A DNA stretch of 64,000 nt. Source: Streptomyces achromogenes. GTDB lineage: Bacteria; Actinomycetota; Actinomycetes; Streptomycetales; Streptomycetaceae. Position numbers and translations under genes: made by a program. Below, piece after piece: positions 17,209 to 25,880 of this stretch; positions within the stretch are counted from its first letter, which is position 1, and each line of letters opens with the position of its first letter. Below the pieces are notes generated by a model, which did no database searches, was not told the DNA's origin, and worked only from the letters and a program-made list of their open reading frames with translations. The stretch lies in contig NZ_JAUSYH010000001.1 in assembly GCF_030816715.1 (NCBI RefSeq), positions 4,154,001 to 4,218,000 on the forward strand. Reading direction: 5' to 3'.

Positions 17209-18051
17209 TCATCCGACGCCGCCGGCCGGGAAGCCGCCCAGGGGGCGGGTGTCGAAGCGGTCGCGGGTCCGGTGGAGCAGCAGGGCGGCGAGGATGGCCA
17301 ACGCGGCCGCGGCGAACTGGCCTTCCGCCGTGAACGGGGCGAGCGTGTCGTGCGCGTGCCGCTGGGCTCTGGCCACCGCCAGCACCGTCACCCAGGCGAC
17401 GCCGACCAGGGAGGGCCCCACGACCGGCCCCAGCCGGGCGGTCAGCGCGAGGCCGGTCCCCGTGAGGGCGAGCGCGGGCAGCAGCCACGCCAGGGCCAGC
17501 AGCCCGTATGCCGGCAGGGCGAGCGTGGCCAGGCCGTTGAACGCAAGGCCCGCCGTGAGCACCGCGACCGTACGGATCATGAGCAGCCGGAAGCCGTGCG
17601 TCGGGGAGACGACGGCCATCTCGTACGTCGGGTCCAGGGACGGGCCGTACGACAGCGCGACCCCGGCGAGCGGGAGGAGCGGGGCCAGTGCCAGGAACAG
17701 CGCGGGCTGGTCCGCGAGGCGCACCGCCAGCACCGTCATGACGAGCAGGAACAGCACCGACAGCAGCCAGGACCGGCGGAGCACCGGGGTCGCGGCGAGC
17801 AGCCGCGCGGTGTGGTCGGCCACCCCGAGCCGCACCAGCATCCGCTCGAGCAGGCTGGGCTGTGGCGCGTCCAGCTCGGCGTCCAGCCGTGCCCACCCGG
17901 CGTCCAGCGCGACCGGGTCGGCGGCCTCCGCCAGCCGGGCACGGCACTGCGCGCATCCGGTCAGATGGGCGTCGGCCGACCACAGCAGCGGCGGCGACAG
18001 CTCGCCCTGCGCGTAGGCGCGCAGATCCTCTTCTGCCACGTGCCACGTCAT
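17209..18051 (-). CDS. Zinc-finger (zf-HC2) transmembrane anti-sigma factor
   Basis: A 280-aa protein starting MTWHVAEEDLRAYAQGELS. The N-terminal zinc-finger anti-sigma domain has the signature His-x3-Cys-x2-Cys in HLTGCAQC. Five or six hydrophobic segments follow, so this is a polytopic rather than single-pass anti-sigma factor. It would hold the adjacent ECF sigma factor at the membrane until a signal releases it. It starts 67 bp after the sigma gene. An upstream in-frame extension exists but lacks the domain. Confidence 0.85.
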   Translation of the reverse strand: MTWHVAEEDLRAYAQGELSPPLLWSADAHLTGCAQCRARLAEAADPVALDAGWARLDAELDAPQPSLLERMLVRLGVADHTARLLAATPVLRRSWLLSVLFLLVMTVLAVRLADQPALFLALAPLLPLAGVALSYGPSLDPTYEMAVVSPTHGFRLLMIRTVAVLTAGLAFNGLATLALPAYGLLALAWLLPALALTGTGLALTARLGPVVGPSLVGVAWVTVLAVARAQRHAHDTLAPFTAEGQFAAAALAILAALLLHRTRDRFDTRPLGGFPAGGVG

Positions 18052-18118
18052 GCCCGTGCCTCCCTCGGCCGTTCGTCGCCCACGCGGCCGCGCGGGTCTC
18101 TTCCGCGGACGTACCGCC

Positions 18119-18676
18119 TCATGCCAGCGCCTCCCGCAGGTGCTTGCGGGCACGCAGGGCCCGCGTCTTGACGGTGCCGGGCGGGATGCCGAGCAGAACG
18201 GCCGCCTCCCGGGTGGTGAGCCCGTCGATGACGGTCGCCTGCAGGACGGCCCTCAGCTCCGGCGAGAGGCGGGTGAGGGCCCCGGCGAGGTCCCCGTGCT
18301 CCACCCCCGCGAGCACGCGTTCCTCCGCCGATGCCTCGTCCCGGTGACGCAGCCGGGACAGGGCCTGGCGCAGCCTGCCGCGCGCCCCGTCGCCGCGCAC
18401 CGCGTCGACCAGCCGGCGTGCGGCGATGCGCCACAGCCAGCCGGCGGCGTCGTCGGAGAAGCCCTCCTCGCGATGGCGGGCGGTGCCGCGCCACACGGCG
18501 AGGAACGTCTCCTGGATGACGTCGTCGACTATCCCCGCGTCGGCGCAGCGGCCGCGCATGCGCGCGGTCAGCCAGGGCGCGTACCGCCGGTACAGCTCCT
18601 CGAAGGCAGGACGGTCCCGGTCCGCCGCGATGGCCCGCAGCAGCTCCCCGTCGCTTCTCGTCTCGCTCTCGCTCAC
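18119..18676 (-). CDS. ECF-type RNA polymerase sigma factor
   Basis: A 185-aa sigma-70 family protein: region 2 at about residues 20-90 (AFEELYRRYAPWL, DDVIQETFLAVWR) and region 4 at about 125-180 (LSPELRAVLQATVIDGLTTREAAVLL with a helix-turn-helix and GTVKTRALRARKHL). It heads a five-gene operon with its anti-sigma factor and an ABC exporter. GAGGTG precedes the ATG. Its own upstream region is G-rich on this strand and carries a repeat array (see 18774-18826). The target promoters cannot be told from the sequence. Confidence 0.9.
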   Translation of the reverse strand: MSESETRSDGELLRAIAADRDRPAFEELYRRYAPWLTARMRGRCADAGIVDDVIQETFLAVWRGTARHREEGFSDDAAGWLWRIAARRLVDAVRGDGARGRLRQALSRLRHRDEASAEERVLAGVEHGDLAGALTRLSPELRAVLQATVIDGLTTREAAVLLGIPPGTVKTRALRARKHLREALA

Positions 18677-18773
18677 ATCACCTCATCGGATCGGCCCCGC
18701 CGATCGGTTCACGATCCGCCGCACGAATTCTCCGCGCACCCCGCCCCGCCCCGTTCGCACGCACACACGCTCA

Positions 18774-18826
18774 CCACCCACCCACCCATCCACCCACCCA
18801 TCCACCCATTCGAACGGCATTCGAAC
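18774..18826. repeat. CCACCCACCCAT tandem repeat plus duplicated TTCGAA motif
   Basis: A 12-bp unit CCACCCACCCAT is repeated about 2.5 times, giving six CCC runs between 18777 and 18807; on the minus strand these are GGG runs able to form a G-quadruplex. Immediately after come two copies of CATTCGAAC (18807-18815 and 18818-18826), 11 bp apart. The array lies in the promoter or leader region of the ECF sigma operon. Confidence 0.7.
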
Positions 18827-18914
18827 ACCTCCGACCCTCGCGGGCCGCCCCCCGATATCCCGCACGCCATGTCTCCGTAACCGTCGGTTAAGACGACCTT
18901 GCGACGCTCGGTGA

Positions 18915-21272
18915 ATGAAGCCCGCCGTGCCCGAGCCTTCGCCGCCTCCCGAGGGATATCAGCCCCACGGAGGCTCCGCCGCGACCCCGCCCGCACGTTC
19001 CGACGCGCCTGTCCCGCTGTTCGCGCGGAACAATGGGTCCATGAGCCAGTCAGACACCCAGGCCGAGGTCCAGCACGCGCAGCCCTCCGTGGGCTCCATA
19101 GCCGCGCACCGCCCGCACACCGTGGCTGCCGTCGTCTCCGATCTGGAGCCCGACATCGACGCCGACCTCGACACCTACGAGGAGGCGCCGTACGACGGCC
19201 CACAACTGCCGCAGGGTCGTTTCCTCGACCGGGAACGCAGCTGGCTCGCGTTCAACGAGCGGGTCCTGGAACTCGCCGAGGACCCCGACACGCCCCTGCT
19301 CGAGCGGGCGAACTTCCTGGCCATCTTCGCCAGCAACCTGGACGAGTTCTTCATGGTCCGGGTGGCCGGGCTGAAGCGCCGCATCGCCACCGGCGTCGCC
19401 ACCCGCTCCGCCTCCGGTCTCCAGCCCCGCGAAGTGCTGGAGATGATCTGGGCCCGCTCGCGCGAGCTCATGGCCCGGCACGCCGCGACGTACCACGAGG
19501 ACATCGCCCCCGCCCTCGCGGAGGAGGGCATCCACCTGGTCCGCTGGAACGAGCTGACGGAGAAGGAGCAAGCCCGCCTCTTCACCCTGTTCCGGCACCA
19601 GATCTTCCCGGTCCTCACGCCCCTCGCCGTCGACCCCGCGCACCCCTTCCCGTACATCTCGGGTCTCTCGCTCAACCTCGCGGTCGTCGTGCGCAACCCC
19701 GTCAGCGGCCACAAGCACTTCGCGCGCGTCAAGGTGCCCCCCCTGCTGTCCCGCTTCCTGGAGAGCTCCCCCGGCCGGTACGTCCCCGTCGAGGACGTCA
19801 TCGGCGCCCACCTGGAGGAGCTGTTCCCGGGCATGGAGGTGCTGGAGCACCACGCCTTCCGGCTCACCCGCAACGAGGACCTCGAGGTCGAGGAGGACGA
19901 CGCCGAGAACCTGCTCCAGGCCCTGGAGAAGGAGCTCATGCGACGCCGCTTCGGGCCGCCGGTCCGCCTGGAGGTCGAGGAGTCCATCGACCGCGAGGTC
20001 CTCGACCTGCTGGTGCGCGAACTGAAGATCAGCGAGGCCGAGGTCTACCCGCTGCCGGGCCCGCTCGACCTCACCGGTCTCTTCCGCATCAGCGGCCTCG
20101 ACCGGTCCGAGCTGAAGTACAAGAAGTTCATCGCCGGCACCCACCGCGACCTCGCGGAGGTCGAGTCGGCGTCCCCGCCGGACATCTTCGCCGCCCTGCG
20201 CAGCCGGGACGTCCTGCTGCACCACCCGTACGACTCCTTCTCGACGTCCGTGCAGGCCTTCCTGGAGCAGGCGGCGGCGGACCCGGACGTCCTCGCCATC
20301 AAGCAGACCCTGTACCGCACCTCGGGCGACTCCCCGATAGTGGACGCGCTCATCGAGGCCGCCGAGTCCGGCAAGCAGGTCCTCGTCCTGGTCGAGATCA
20401 AGGCCCGCTTCGACGAGCACGCCAACATCAAGTGGGCGCGCAAGCTGGAAGAGTCCGGCTGCCACGTCGTCTACGGCCTCGTCGGTCTGAAGACCCACTG
20501 CAAGCTGTCGCTGGTGGTCCGCCAGGAAGGCGAAACGCTGCGGCGCTACTGCCACGTCGGCACCGGCAACTACCACCCGAAGACGGCCCGCCTCTACGAG
20601 GACCTCGGCCTGCTCACCGCCGACCCGCAGGTCGGCGCGGACCTCTCCGACCTCTTCAACCGGCTCTCCGGCTACTCCCGCCGCGAGACCTACCGACGCC
20701 TGCTCGTCGCCCCCAAGTCGCTGCGCGACGGACTGATCTCCCGCGTCGACAAGGAGATCCAGCACCACCGCGCCGGACGGCCCGCGCACGTCCGCATCAA
20801 GGTCAACTCCATCGTGGACGAAGCGCTCATCGACTCCCTCTACCGGGCGTCGCAGGCGGGCGTGCCGGTCGACGTCTGGGTGCGCGGCATCTGCGCGGTG
20901 CGCCCGGGCGTGCCGGGCCTGTCGGAGAACATCCGGGTCCGGTCCATCCTCGGCCGCTTCCTCGAGCACTCCCGCGTCTTCGGCTTCGGCAACGGCGGGG
21001 AGCCCGAGGTGTGGATCGGCAGCGCCGACATGATGCACCGCAACCTCGACCGCCGTATCGAGGCCCTGGTCAGGGTCACCGACCCGGCGCACCGGGCGAC
21101 GCTGAACCGGTTCCTGGAGACGGGCATGTCCGACGCCACCGCCTCCTGGCACCTCGGCCCCGACGGCGAGTGGACCCGGCACGCGACCGACGCGGAAGGC
21201 GGCCCCCTGCGCAACGTCCAGGAGATGCTCATAGACGCCCGGAGGCGCCGGCGTGGCACAGCGACACCATGA
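18915..21272 (+). CDS. ppk: Polyphosphate kinase (PPK1)
   Basis: A 785-aa enzyme that reversibly polymerises ATP gamma-phosphate into polyphosphate. The PPK1 hallmarks are present: N domain DRERSWLAFNERVLELA, head domain through ANFLAIFASNLDEFFMVRVAG, and the two C-terminal phospholipase-D-like domains with the active-site histidine in RRYCHVGTGNYHPKTARLY and a second His in GLKTHCKLS. The extra 42 N-terminal residues before the internal ATG at 19041 (MSQSDTQ) are poorly conserved-looking, so that start is a serious alternative; neither has a clear ribosome-binding site. The CHAD gene overlaps its 3' end by 20 bases. Confidence 0.93.
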   Translation: MKPAVPEPSPPPEGYQPHGGSAATPPARSDAPVPLFARNNGSMSQSDTQAEVQHAQPSVGSIAAHRPHTVAAVVSDLEPDIDADLDTYEEAPYDGPQLPQGRFLDRERSWLAFNERVLELAEDPDTPLLERANFLAIFASNLDEFFMVRVAGLKRRIATGVATRSASGLQPREVLEMIWARSRELMARHAATYHEDIAPALAEEGIHLVRWNELTEKEQARLFTLFRHQIFPVLTPLAVDPAHPFPYISGLSLNLAVVVRNPVSGHKHFARVKVPPLLSRFLESSPGRYVPVEDVIGAHLEELFPGMEVLEHHAFRLTRNEDLEVEEDDAENLLQALEKELMRRRFGPPVRLEVEESIDREVLDLLVRELKISEAEVYPLPGPLDLTGLFRISGLDRSELKYKKFIAGTHRDLAEVESASPPDIFAALRSRDVLLHHPYDSFSTSVQAFLEQAAADPDVLAIKQTLYRTSGDSPIVDALIEAAESGKQVLVLVEIKARFDEHANIKWARKLEESGCHVVYGLVGLKTHCKLSLVVRQEGETLRRYCHVGTGNYHPKTARLYEDLGLLTADPQVGADLSDLFNRLSGYSRRETYRRLLVAPKSLRDGLISRVDKEIQHHRAGRPAHVRIKVNSIVDEALIDSLYRASQAGVPVDVWVRGICAVRPGVPGLSENIRVRSILGRFLEHSRVFGFGNGGEPEVWIGSADMMHRNLDRRIEALVRVTDPAHRATLNRFLETGMSDATASWHLGPDGEWTRHATDAEGGPLRNVQEMLIDARRRRRGTATP

Positions 21273-22704
21273 CCTGACGGCCTCCGCGGCCGGGCCCGTC
21301 ACCACGGGGGACGCCCTCGAGGGCTACCTGCGGGCCCAGGCCACGGAGTTCCTCCGGGCGCTGCGCCAGCACCGCGAGGCGGGGAGCGCGGCGTCGCACG
21401 GCACGTCGCACGCCTCGGCGAGCGGCGCGGAGGAACGGGACGACGCGGCGCGCGCCCTGCGCCGCTCGGCCCGCCGCATCAGCGGCACTCTGCGCACCTT
21501 CCGCCCCCTCCTCGACGCCGAGTGGTCGCAGGCGCTCCGGTCCGAACTGTCCTGGCTGTCCGCCACGTTGGCCCTGGAGCACGCCTACGGCGCCCGCCTC
21601 GAGCGCCTGCTGCTCGCCCTGAACCGCCTGTCCGGCGCGGCCCCGCCACTGCCGGCGGTACGGGTGCCGACGCCCGCGTCCGCACCGGTGCGGACGCCCT
21701 ACCGGCCGGCGGACGCGGCCGGTTCCGGCGGCGCGGTCACCGGCAGCCCGGACACCACGCCGGGCACTCCCGTCGCAGCGTCCACGTCCACACCGGGCAC
21801 TCCTGCCCTGCCCGACGCGCCTCCTCCCACGGTCGGCGCGACCGACGCCCGTACCGCGAACGGCGCCCCTGTCGCGGGGGGCGCGGGCGGCCCGCAGGGC
21901 GCGACCCTCACCGCCGCCCCGACCGGCGCCGGCGCCCGCACCACGACAGCCTCCCCCACCACCGCCACCCGCGCCGGGACCGCCCGGCGCGCCCCCGGCG
22001 CCCGTACCGCCACCGCGCCCCCCACGCCCCCCACGGCCCCAGCGGCCCCGTCGACCGCCTCCGCGCCCGCCGACCGCGGCAACCTCACCGTCGGTGCGGC
22101 GAAGGCCGGCGCCCTTCTGGACCGTCAGCTCACCCTCGCCCGCACCCGGGCCCACTCGACCGCGCTCCAGGCCCTCGGCTCCTCCCGCTTCCACGCCGTC
22201 GCGGACCGGGCCGCCGTCCTCGCCAGCGAGGTCCCCCTCACGCCGGCCGCGTCCGCCACCGATCTGCGCCCCTACGCCGCAGCCGCCGAGGAACGCCTCG
22301 CCGACGCCGTCGCCGCGCTGCCGCTCGTCACCGCGGGCAGCCCCTACAACGCGGAGGCCCTGATGTACGGCCTCTCCGCGGACGCCGCGCCGCACCCGCA
22401 GGACGCGCCCTGGCACCACGTCCGGCTCCTGCTGCGTCTGCACCGGTACGCGTGCGAGATCCTGGACGGCCCGGACGCTCCACCGGACGACGTCCGTCTG
22501 CTGACCGCCGGCGCCGCCCTCGACCGGCACCGGGACGCCTCGGAGGCGGCCGCCGCGGCGGCGCAGGCGGCCCGGACACCCCGGATCGCGCCCGCGACGG
22601 CGTACGCGCTCGGCGTGCTGCACGCGGACCAGCGGCACGAGGTGGAGGCCGCGCGGTACGCGTTCCAGCGCACCTGGCAGAAGCAACCCGTCCCGACCAC
22701 CTGA
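21253..22704 (+). CDS. CHAD-domain protein with disordered internal insert
   Basis: A 483-aa protein starting at a GTG behind GGAGG, inside the end of ppk. Residues 15-130 form the first half of a CHAD helical domain (GDALEGYLRAQATEFLRALRQHR, ARALRRSARRISGTLRTFRPLL), and about 275-470 the second half (STALQALGSSRFHAV, LRPYAAAAEERLADAV). Between them lie some 140 residues of Ala/Pro/Thr/Gly low complexity. CHAD domains bind polyphosphate through conserved basic residues, and the coupling to ppk fits a polyphosphate granule protein. It then leads to the NUDIX gene. Confidence 0.88.
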   Translation: MAQRHHDLTASAAGPVTTGDALEGYLRAQATEFLRALRQHREAGSAASHGTSHASASGAEERDDAARALRRSARRISGTLRTFRPLLDAEWSQALRSELSWLSATLALEHAYGARLERLLLALNRLSGAAPPLPAVRVPTPASAPVRTPYRPADAAGSGGAVTGSPDTTPGTPVAASTSTPGTPALPDAPPPTVGATDARTANGAPVAGGAGGPQGATLTAAPTGAGARTTTASPTTATRAGTARRAPGARTATAPPTPPTAPAAPSTASAPADRGNLTVGAAKAGALLDRQLTLARTRAHSTALQALGSSRFHAVADRAAVLASEVPLTPAASATDLRPYAAAAEERLADAVAALPLVTAGSPYNAEALMYGLSADAAPHPQDAPWHHVRLLLRLHRYACEILDGPDAPPDDVRLLTAGAALDRHRDASEAAAAAAQAARTPRIAPATAYALGVLHADQRHEVEAARYAFQRTWQKQPVPTT

Positions 22705-22737
22705 CCGAGACCACCTGACCGACCGAACCGACCAGAT

Positions 22738-22790
22738 CACCGGACCGACCGGACCAACCGGACCAACCGGACGACCGGACCGACAGACCA
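22738..22790. repeat. Short tandem ACCGGACCA repeats before the NUDIX gene
   Basis: The gap between the CHAD and NUDIX genes consists of imperfect 9-bp units related to ACCGGACCA and ACCGACCGG. No promoter is recognisable in it. It is probably slippage-prone spacer inside the ppk-CHAD-NUDIX transcription unit. Confidence 0.6.
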
Positions 22791-22821
22791 CACGCCCCTA
22801 CAAGACAGGCGGTGAGCACCG

Positions 22822-23265
22822 GTGAGCACAGCGAGGAACCACGACGACGCCTCCGACCCCACCCCCGTCCAGGCGGCCGGCTGCGTGCTGTGGCGTCGCT
22901 CCCCGACGGACGGCGGACTGGAGGTGTGTCTCGTCCACCGGCCCAAGTACGGCGATTGGTCGCATCCGAAAGGCAAGCTGAAGCGCGACGAGGACCCGCT
23001 CGCGGGGGCCCTGCGCGAGGTCGAGGAGGAGACCGGGCACCGGGCCGCCCCCGGCGCTCCGCTGCCGACCGTGGGCTACGAGGCGAACGGCCGCCCTAAG
23101 CAGGTCCGTTACTGGGCGGCCGAGGCCGTCTCCGGGGTCTTCACCCCGAACGACGAGGTCGACCGCCTCCTCTGGCTGCCGCCGCCCGCCGCCCGCGAGC
23201 GGCTCACCCAGCCGAGGGACCGCACCCTCGTGGACGCCCTGCTGCACGTCCTGCACCTGGCATAA
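22822..23265 (+). CDS. NUDIX hydrolase (MutT-like)
   Basis: A 147-aa NUDIX protein with the box pattern GKLKRDEDPLAGALREVEEETG (Gx5Ex7REUxEExGU). It opens with an AAGCVLWRR strand and contains a YGDWSHPKGKL segment like that of diadenosine or inositol-polyphosphate-type NUDIX enzymes found with CHAD and PPK genes. It should hydrolyse a nucleoside diphosphate derivative or polyphosphorylated compound. The GTG at 22822 is preferred; GGTGAGCACC is duplicated here, so the exact start is slightly uncertain. Confidence 0.9.
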   Translation: MSTARNHDDASDPTPVQAAGCVLWRRSPTDGGLEVCLVHRPKYGDWSHPKGKLKRDEDPLAGALREVEEETGHRAAPGAPLPTVGYEANGRPKQVRYWAAEAVSGVFTPNDEVDRLLWLPPPAARERLTQPRDRTLVDALLHVLHLA

Positions 23266-23360
23266 GGGCGCGGACGCCGAACCGGGCCCGAGGCCCAGGC
23301 GTCCCCCCGCCCCACCCCGCGCCGGTACCGCTCCGTGTCCTCGGCGTGAGCTTTCCGTGA

Positions 23361-23437
23361 CCTCACCGCACCGTCCCCAGGGGTTCACCCCCCGTTCACT
23401 CCCGTCCGTGAACGCCTTCACCTCATCTGCCTAATTT
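23361..23437 (+). promoter_or_regulatory. PHO boxes and -10 element of the pstSCAB promoter
   Basis: Two perfect adjacent 11-bp PHO units, GTTCACCCCCC (23383-23393) and GTTCACTCCCG (23394-23404), are followed in phase by TCCGTGAACGC and CTTCACCTCAT (23405-23426); weaker units may precede at 23361 and 23372. TAATTT at 23432-23437 is a good -10. This is the expected binding array of the phosphate regulator PhoP, which activates pst under phosphate starvation. Confidence 0.9.
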
Positions 23438-23550
23438 CAGCCTTACCCGGTGCGGCACGCGACCAAGGGGACGCGTCCACACCAAACAGACTTCGCACCC
23501 ACCGCACGCCGCCGGATTCAGGACGGCGGCTCCTGGAAGGACCTTCCTCA

Positions 23551-24678
23551 GTGAAGCTTCAGCGCATGAACCGGCGGGCTCTCTCCCTCGGTGCTCTCGC
23601 CGTCTCCGGCGCCCTGGCCCTCACGGCGTGCGGCTCGGACGACACCGGCACCGGCAGCGGCGGCAAGTCCTCCGCCACCGCCGCCGCCGGGGCGATCAAG
23701 TGCGACGACGCCAAGGGCCAGCTGCTCGCCGACGGCTCCTCCGCGCAGAAGAACGCGATCGACGCCTGGGTCAAGAACTTCACGCAGGCCTGTTCCGGCG
23801 TCCAGGTCAACTACAAGGGCTCCGGCTCCGGCGCGGGCGTCACCGCCTTCACGCAGGGCCAGGTCGCCTTCGCCGGCTCGGACTCCGCGCTGAAGCCCGA
23901 GGACGTCGCCGCCTCCAAGTCGGTCTGCAAGGGCGGCCAGGGCATCAACCTGCCGATGGTGGCCGGCCCCATCGCCATCGCCTACAACGTCTCCGGCGTG
24001 GACAACCTCGTCCTCGACGCCGCGACGATCGCCAAGATCTTCGACGGCAAGATCACCAACTGGAACGACGCCGCGATCGCCAAGCTGAACCCCGGCGCGA
24101 AGCTGCCCGACCTGAAGATCCAGCCGTACCACCGCTCGGACGAGTCCGGCACCACCGACAACTTCACCAAGTACCTGATCGCCACCGCCAAGGCCGACTG
24201 GCCCTACAGCGGCGGCAAGGCCTGGCAGGCCAAGGGCGGCCAGGCCGCGGCCGGCTCCTCCGGTGTCGCCCAGGGCGTCAAGCAGACCAACGGCGCGATC
24301 GGCTACATGGAGCTGTCGTACGCCAAGGACGGTCTCGGCACCGTCGCCGTCAACACCGGCGCCGCGGCCCCCGTCAAGGCCTCCTCCGACGGCGCCACCA
24401 AGGCCGTCGCCGCCGCCCAGATCGTCGGCACCGGCAGTGACCTGTCGCTGAAGCTGGACTACAACACCAAGGCCGACGGGGCCTACCCGCTCACCCTGGT
24501 CACGTACGAGATCGCCTGCGACAAGGGCAACAAGGCCGCCACGCTGCCGGCCACCAAGGCGTTCCTGCGCTACATCGCCGGCGAGGACGGCCAGGGCGTC
24601 CTCGCGGGCATCGACTACGCCCCGATCCCCGACGCCATCATCGCCAAGGTCCGCACCACCATCGAGGGCCTGAGCTGA
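23551..24678 (+). CDS. pstS: Phosphate-binding lipoprotein PstS
   Basis: A 375-aa high-affinity phosphate-binding protein of the Pst ABC importer. The lipoprotein signal ends at Cys27 (LTAC), so it is anchored on the outer face of the membrane. The periplasmic-binding fold follows, with phosphate-loop segments ADGSSAQKNAI, GSGAGVTAFTQGQVAFAGSDS and RSDESGTTDNFTKYL. The GTG start at 23551 has a GGAAGGAC ribosome-binding site. The gene is first in pstSCAB and is preceded by PHO boxes. Confidence 0.97.
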   Translation: MKLQRMNRRALSLGALAVSGALALTACGSDDTGTGSGGKSSATAAAGAIKCDDAKGQLLADGSSAQKNAIDAWVKNFTQACSGVQVNYKGSGSGAGVTAFTQGQVAFAGSDSALKPEDVAASKSVCKGGQGINLPMVAGPIAIAYNVSGVDNLVLDAATIAKIFDGKITNWNDAAIAKLNPGAKLPDLKIQPYHRSDESGTTDNFTKYLIATAKADWPYSGGKAWQAKGGQAAAGSSGVAQGVKQTNGAIGYMELSYAKDGLGTVAVNTGAAAPVKASSDGATKAVAAAQIVGTGSDLSLKLDYNTKADGAYPLTLVTYEIACDKGNKAATLPATKAFLRYIAGEDGQGVLAGIDYAPIPDAIIAKVRTTIEGLS

Positions 24679-24821
24679 TCTGAGCGGTGCGGTCCGGCGC
24701 CGGGGACGACCCGGTCCGGACCGCACCCGTCCGGTGCACCGCCGCCAGGGGCCGCCGCCCGCGATCCGGCCCCACCCGAGCCGCCCACACCCACAGGCGG
24801 CTCCGCAGACCGGAGACCCCC

Positions 24822-25880
24822 ATGGACATAGAGACGCAGAAGTCGGACACCGACGACACCCCACGCCCCACGACTCCGCAAGGCCCGTCGACTCCCTCCG
24901 CGGCCTCCCCGGCCCCGCCCCCCGTGACGGCCGAGGAGAAGCGCGCGGCACGCGGCGCCACCCGGCCCGGCGACCGGGTCTTCCTCGCCCTCTCGCGCGG
25001 CTCGGGCATCTTCCTGCTGGTGATCATGGCCGCGATCGCGGTCTTCCTCGCCTATCGCGCGAGCCTCGCCATCAGCAAGGACGACGCCGACTTCCTGACG
25101 GCCTTCGAGTGGAACACCAGCCTTGTGCCGCCGAAGTTCGGCATCGCGGTCCTGGCCTTCGGCACGGTGGTCTCGTCGGTCATCGCGATGGTCATCGCGG
25201 TCCCGATCGCCGTCGCGATCGCCCTCTTCATCACCCACTACGCCCCACGCCGCATGAGCGGCCCCGTCGCGTACGTGATCGACCTGCTCGCCGCCGTCCC
25301 GTCCATCGTGTACGGCCTCTGGGGCGCCCTGGTCCTGGTGCCGCACATGGACGGCCTGTTCGGCTGGCTGGACGACTACCTGGGCTGGACCGGCGTCTTC
25401 TCCTGGGACCGGGGCGCGCCGCGCTCGATGCTCACGGTGGGCATCCTGCTGGCCGTGATGATCCTCCCGGTGATCACCAACGTCAGCCGCGAGGTCTTCC
25501 GCCAGGTCCCGCAGATGCACGAGGAGGCGGCCCTGGCGCTGGGCGCCACCCGCTGGGAGGTCATCCGCATGGCGGTGATCCCCTTCGGCCGCTCCGGCGT
25601 CATCTCGGCCTCGATGCTCGGCCTCGGCCGCGCGCTCGGCGAGACGATGGCCGTGGCCACGGTCCTCTCCCCCGACTTCGACATCCACGCCAGCCTGCTG
25701 AACCCCGGCGGCGGCACCTTCGCCCAGAACATCGCCAGCAAGTTCAACGAGGCGACGGAGTTCGGCCGTGACGCGCTCATCGCCTCCGGTCTGGTCCTGT
25801 TCGTCATCACCCTGCTGGTCAACGGCGCGGCGCGCATGATCATCGCCCGCCGCAAGGAGTACTCGGGGGCCAACGCATGA
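24822..25880 (+). CDS. pstC: Phosphate ABC transporter permease PstC
   Basis: A 352-aa permease with a 50-residue hydrophilic N-terminus and six transmembrane helices. It has the binding-protein-dependent transport EAA loop (EEAALALGATRWEVIRMAVIP) that contacts PstB. The ATG at 24822 is preceded by GGAGA; the open frame further upstream is not coding. Its stop overlaps the pstA start by four bases, and it follows pstS after 143 bp. Confidence 0.96.
   Translation: MDIETQKSDTDDTPRPTTPQGPSTPSAASPAPPPVTAEEKRAARGATRPGDRVFLALSRGSGIFLLVIMAAIAVFLAYRASLAISKDDADFLTAFEWNTSLVPPKFGIAVLAFGTVVSSVIAMVIAVPIAVAIALFITHYAPRRMSGPVAYVIDLLAAVPSIVYGLWGALVLVPHMDGLFGWLDDYLGWTGVFSWDRGAPRSMLTVGILLAVMILPVITNVSREVFRQVPQMHEEAALALGATRWEVIRMAVIPFGRSGVISASMLGLGRALGETMAVATVLSPDFDIHASLLNPGGGTFAQNIASKFNEATEFGRDALIASGLVLFVITLLVNGAARMIIARRKEYSGANA

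Noticed and set aside
18772..18826. CRISPR array
   Set aside because: Short simple-sequence repeats without unique spacers and no cas genes.
18880..18914. PHO box upstream of ppk
   Set aside because: Only one weak reversed half-site (GGTGAAT) is visible, without an 11-bp partner; too weak to call although ppk is reported to be PhoP-controlled in S. lividans.
19050..21305. 751-aa antisense frame over ppk
   Set aside because: Shadow frame; ppk on the plus strand has all family motifs.
22812..23099. 95-aa ORF starting at the first GGTGAGCACC copy
   Set aside because: Reads the NUDIX gene in a wrong frame; no NUDIX box.
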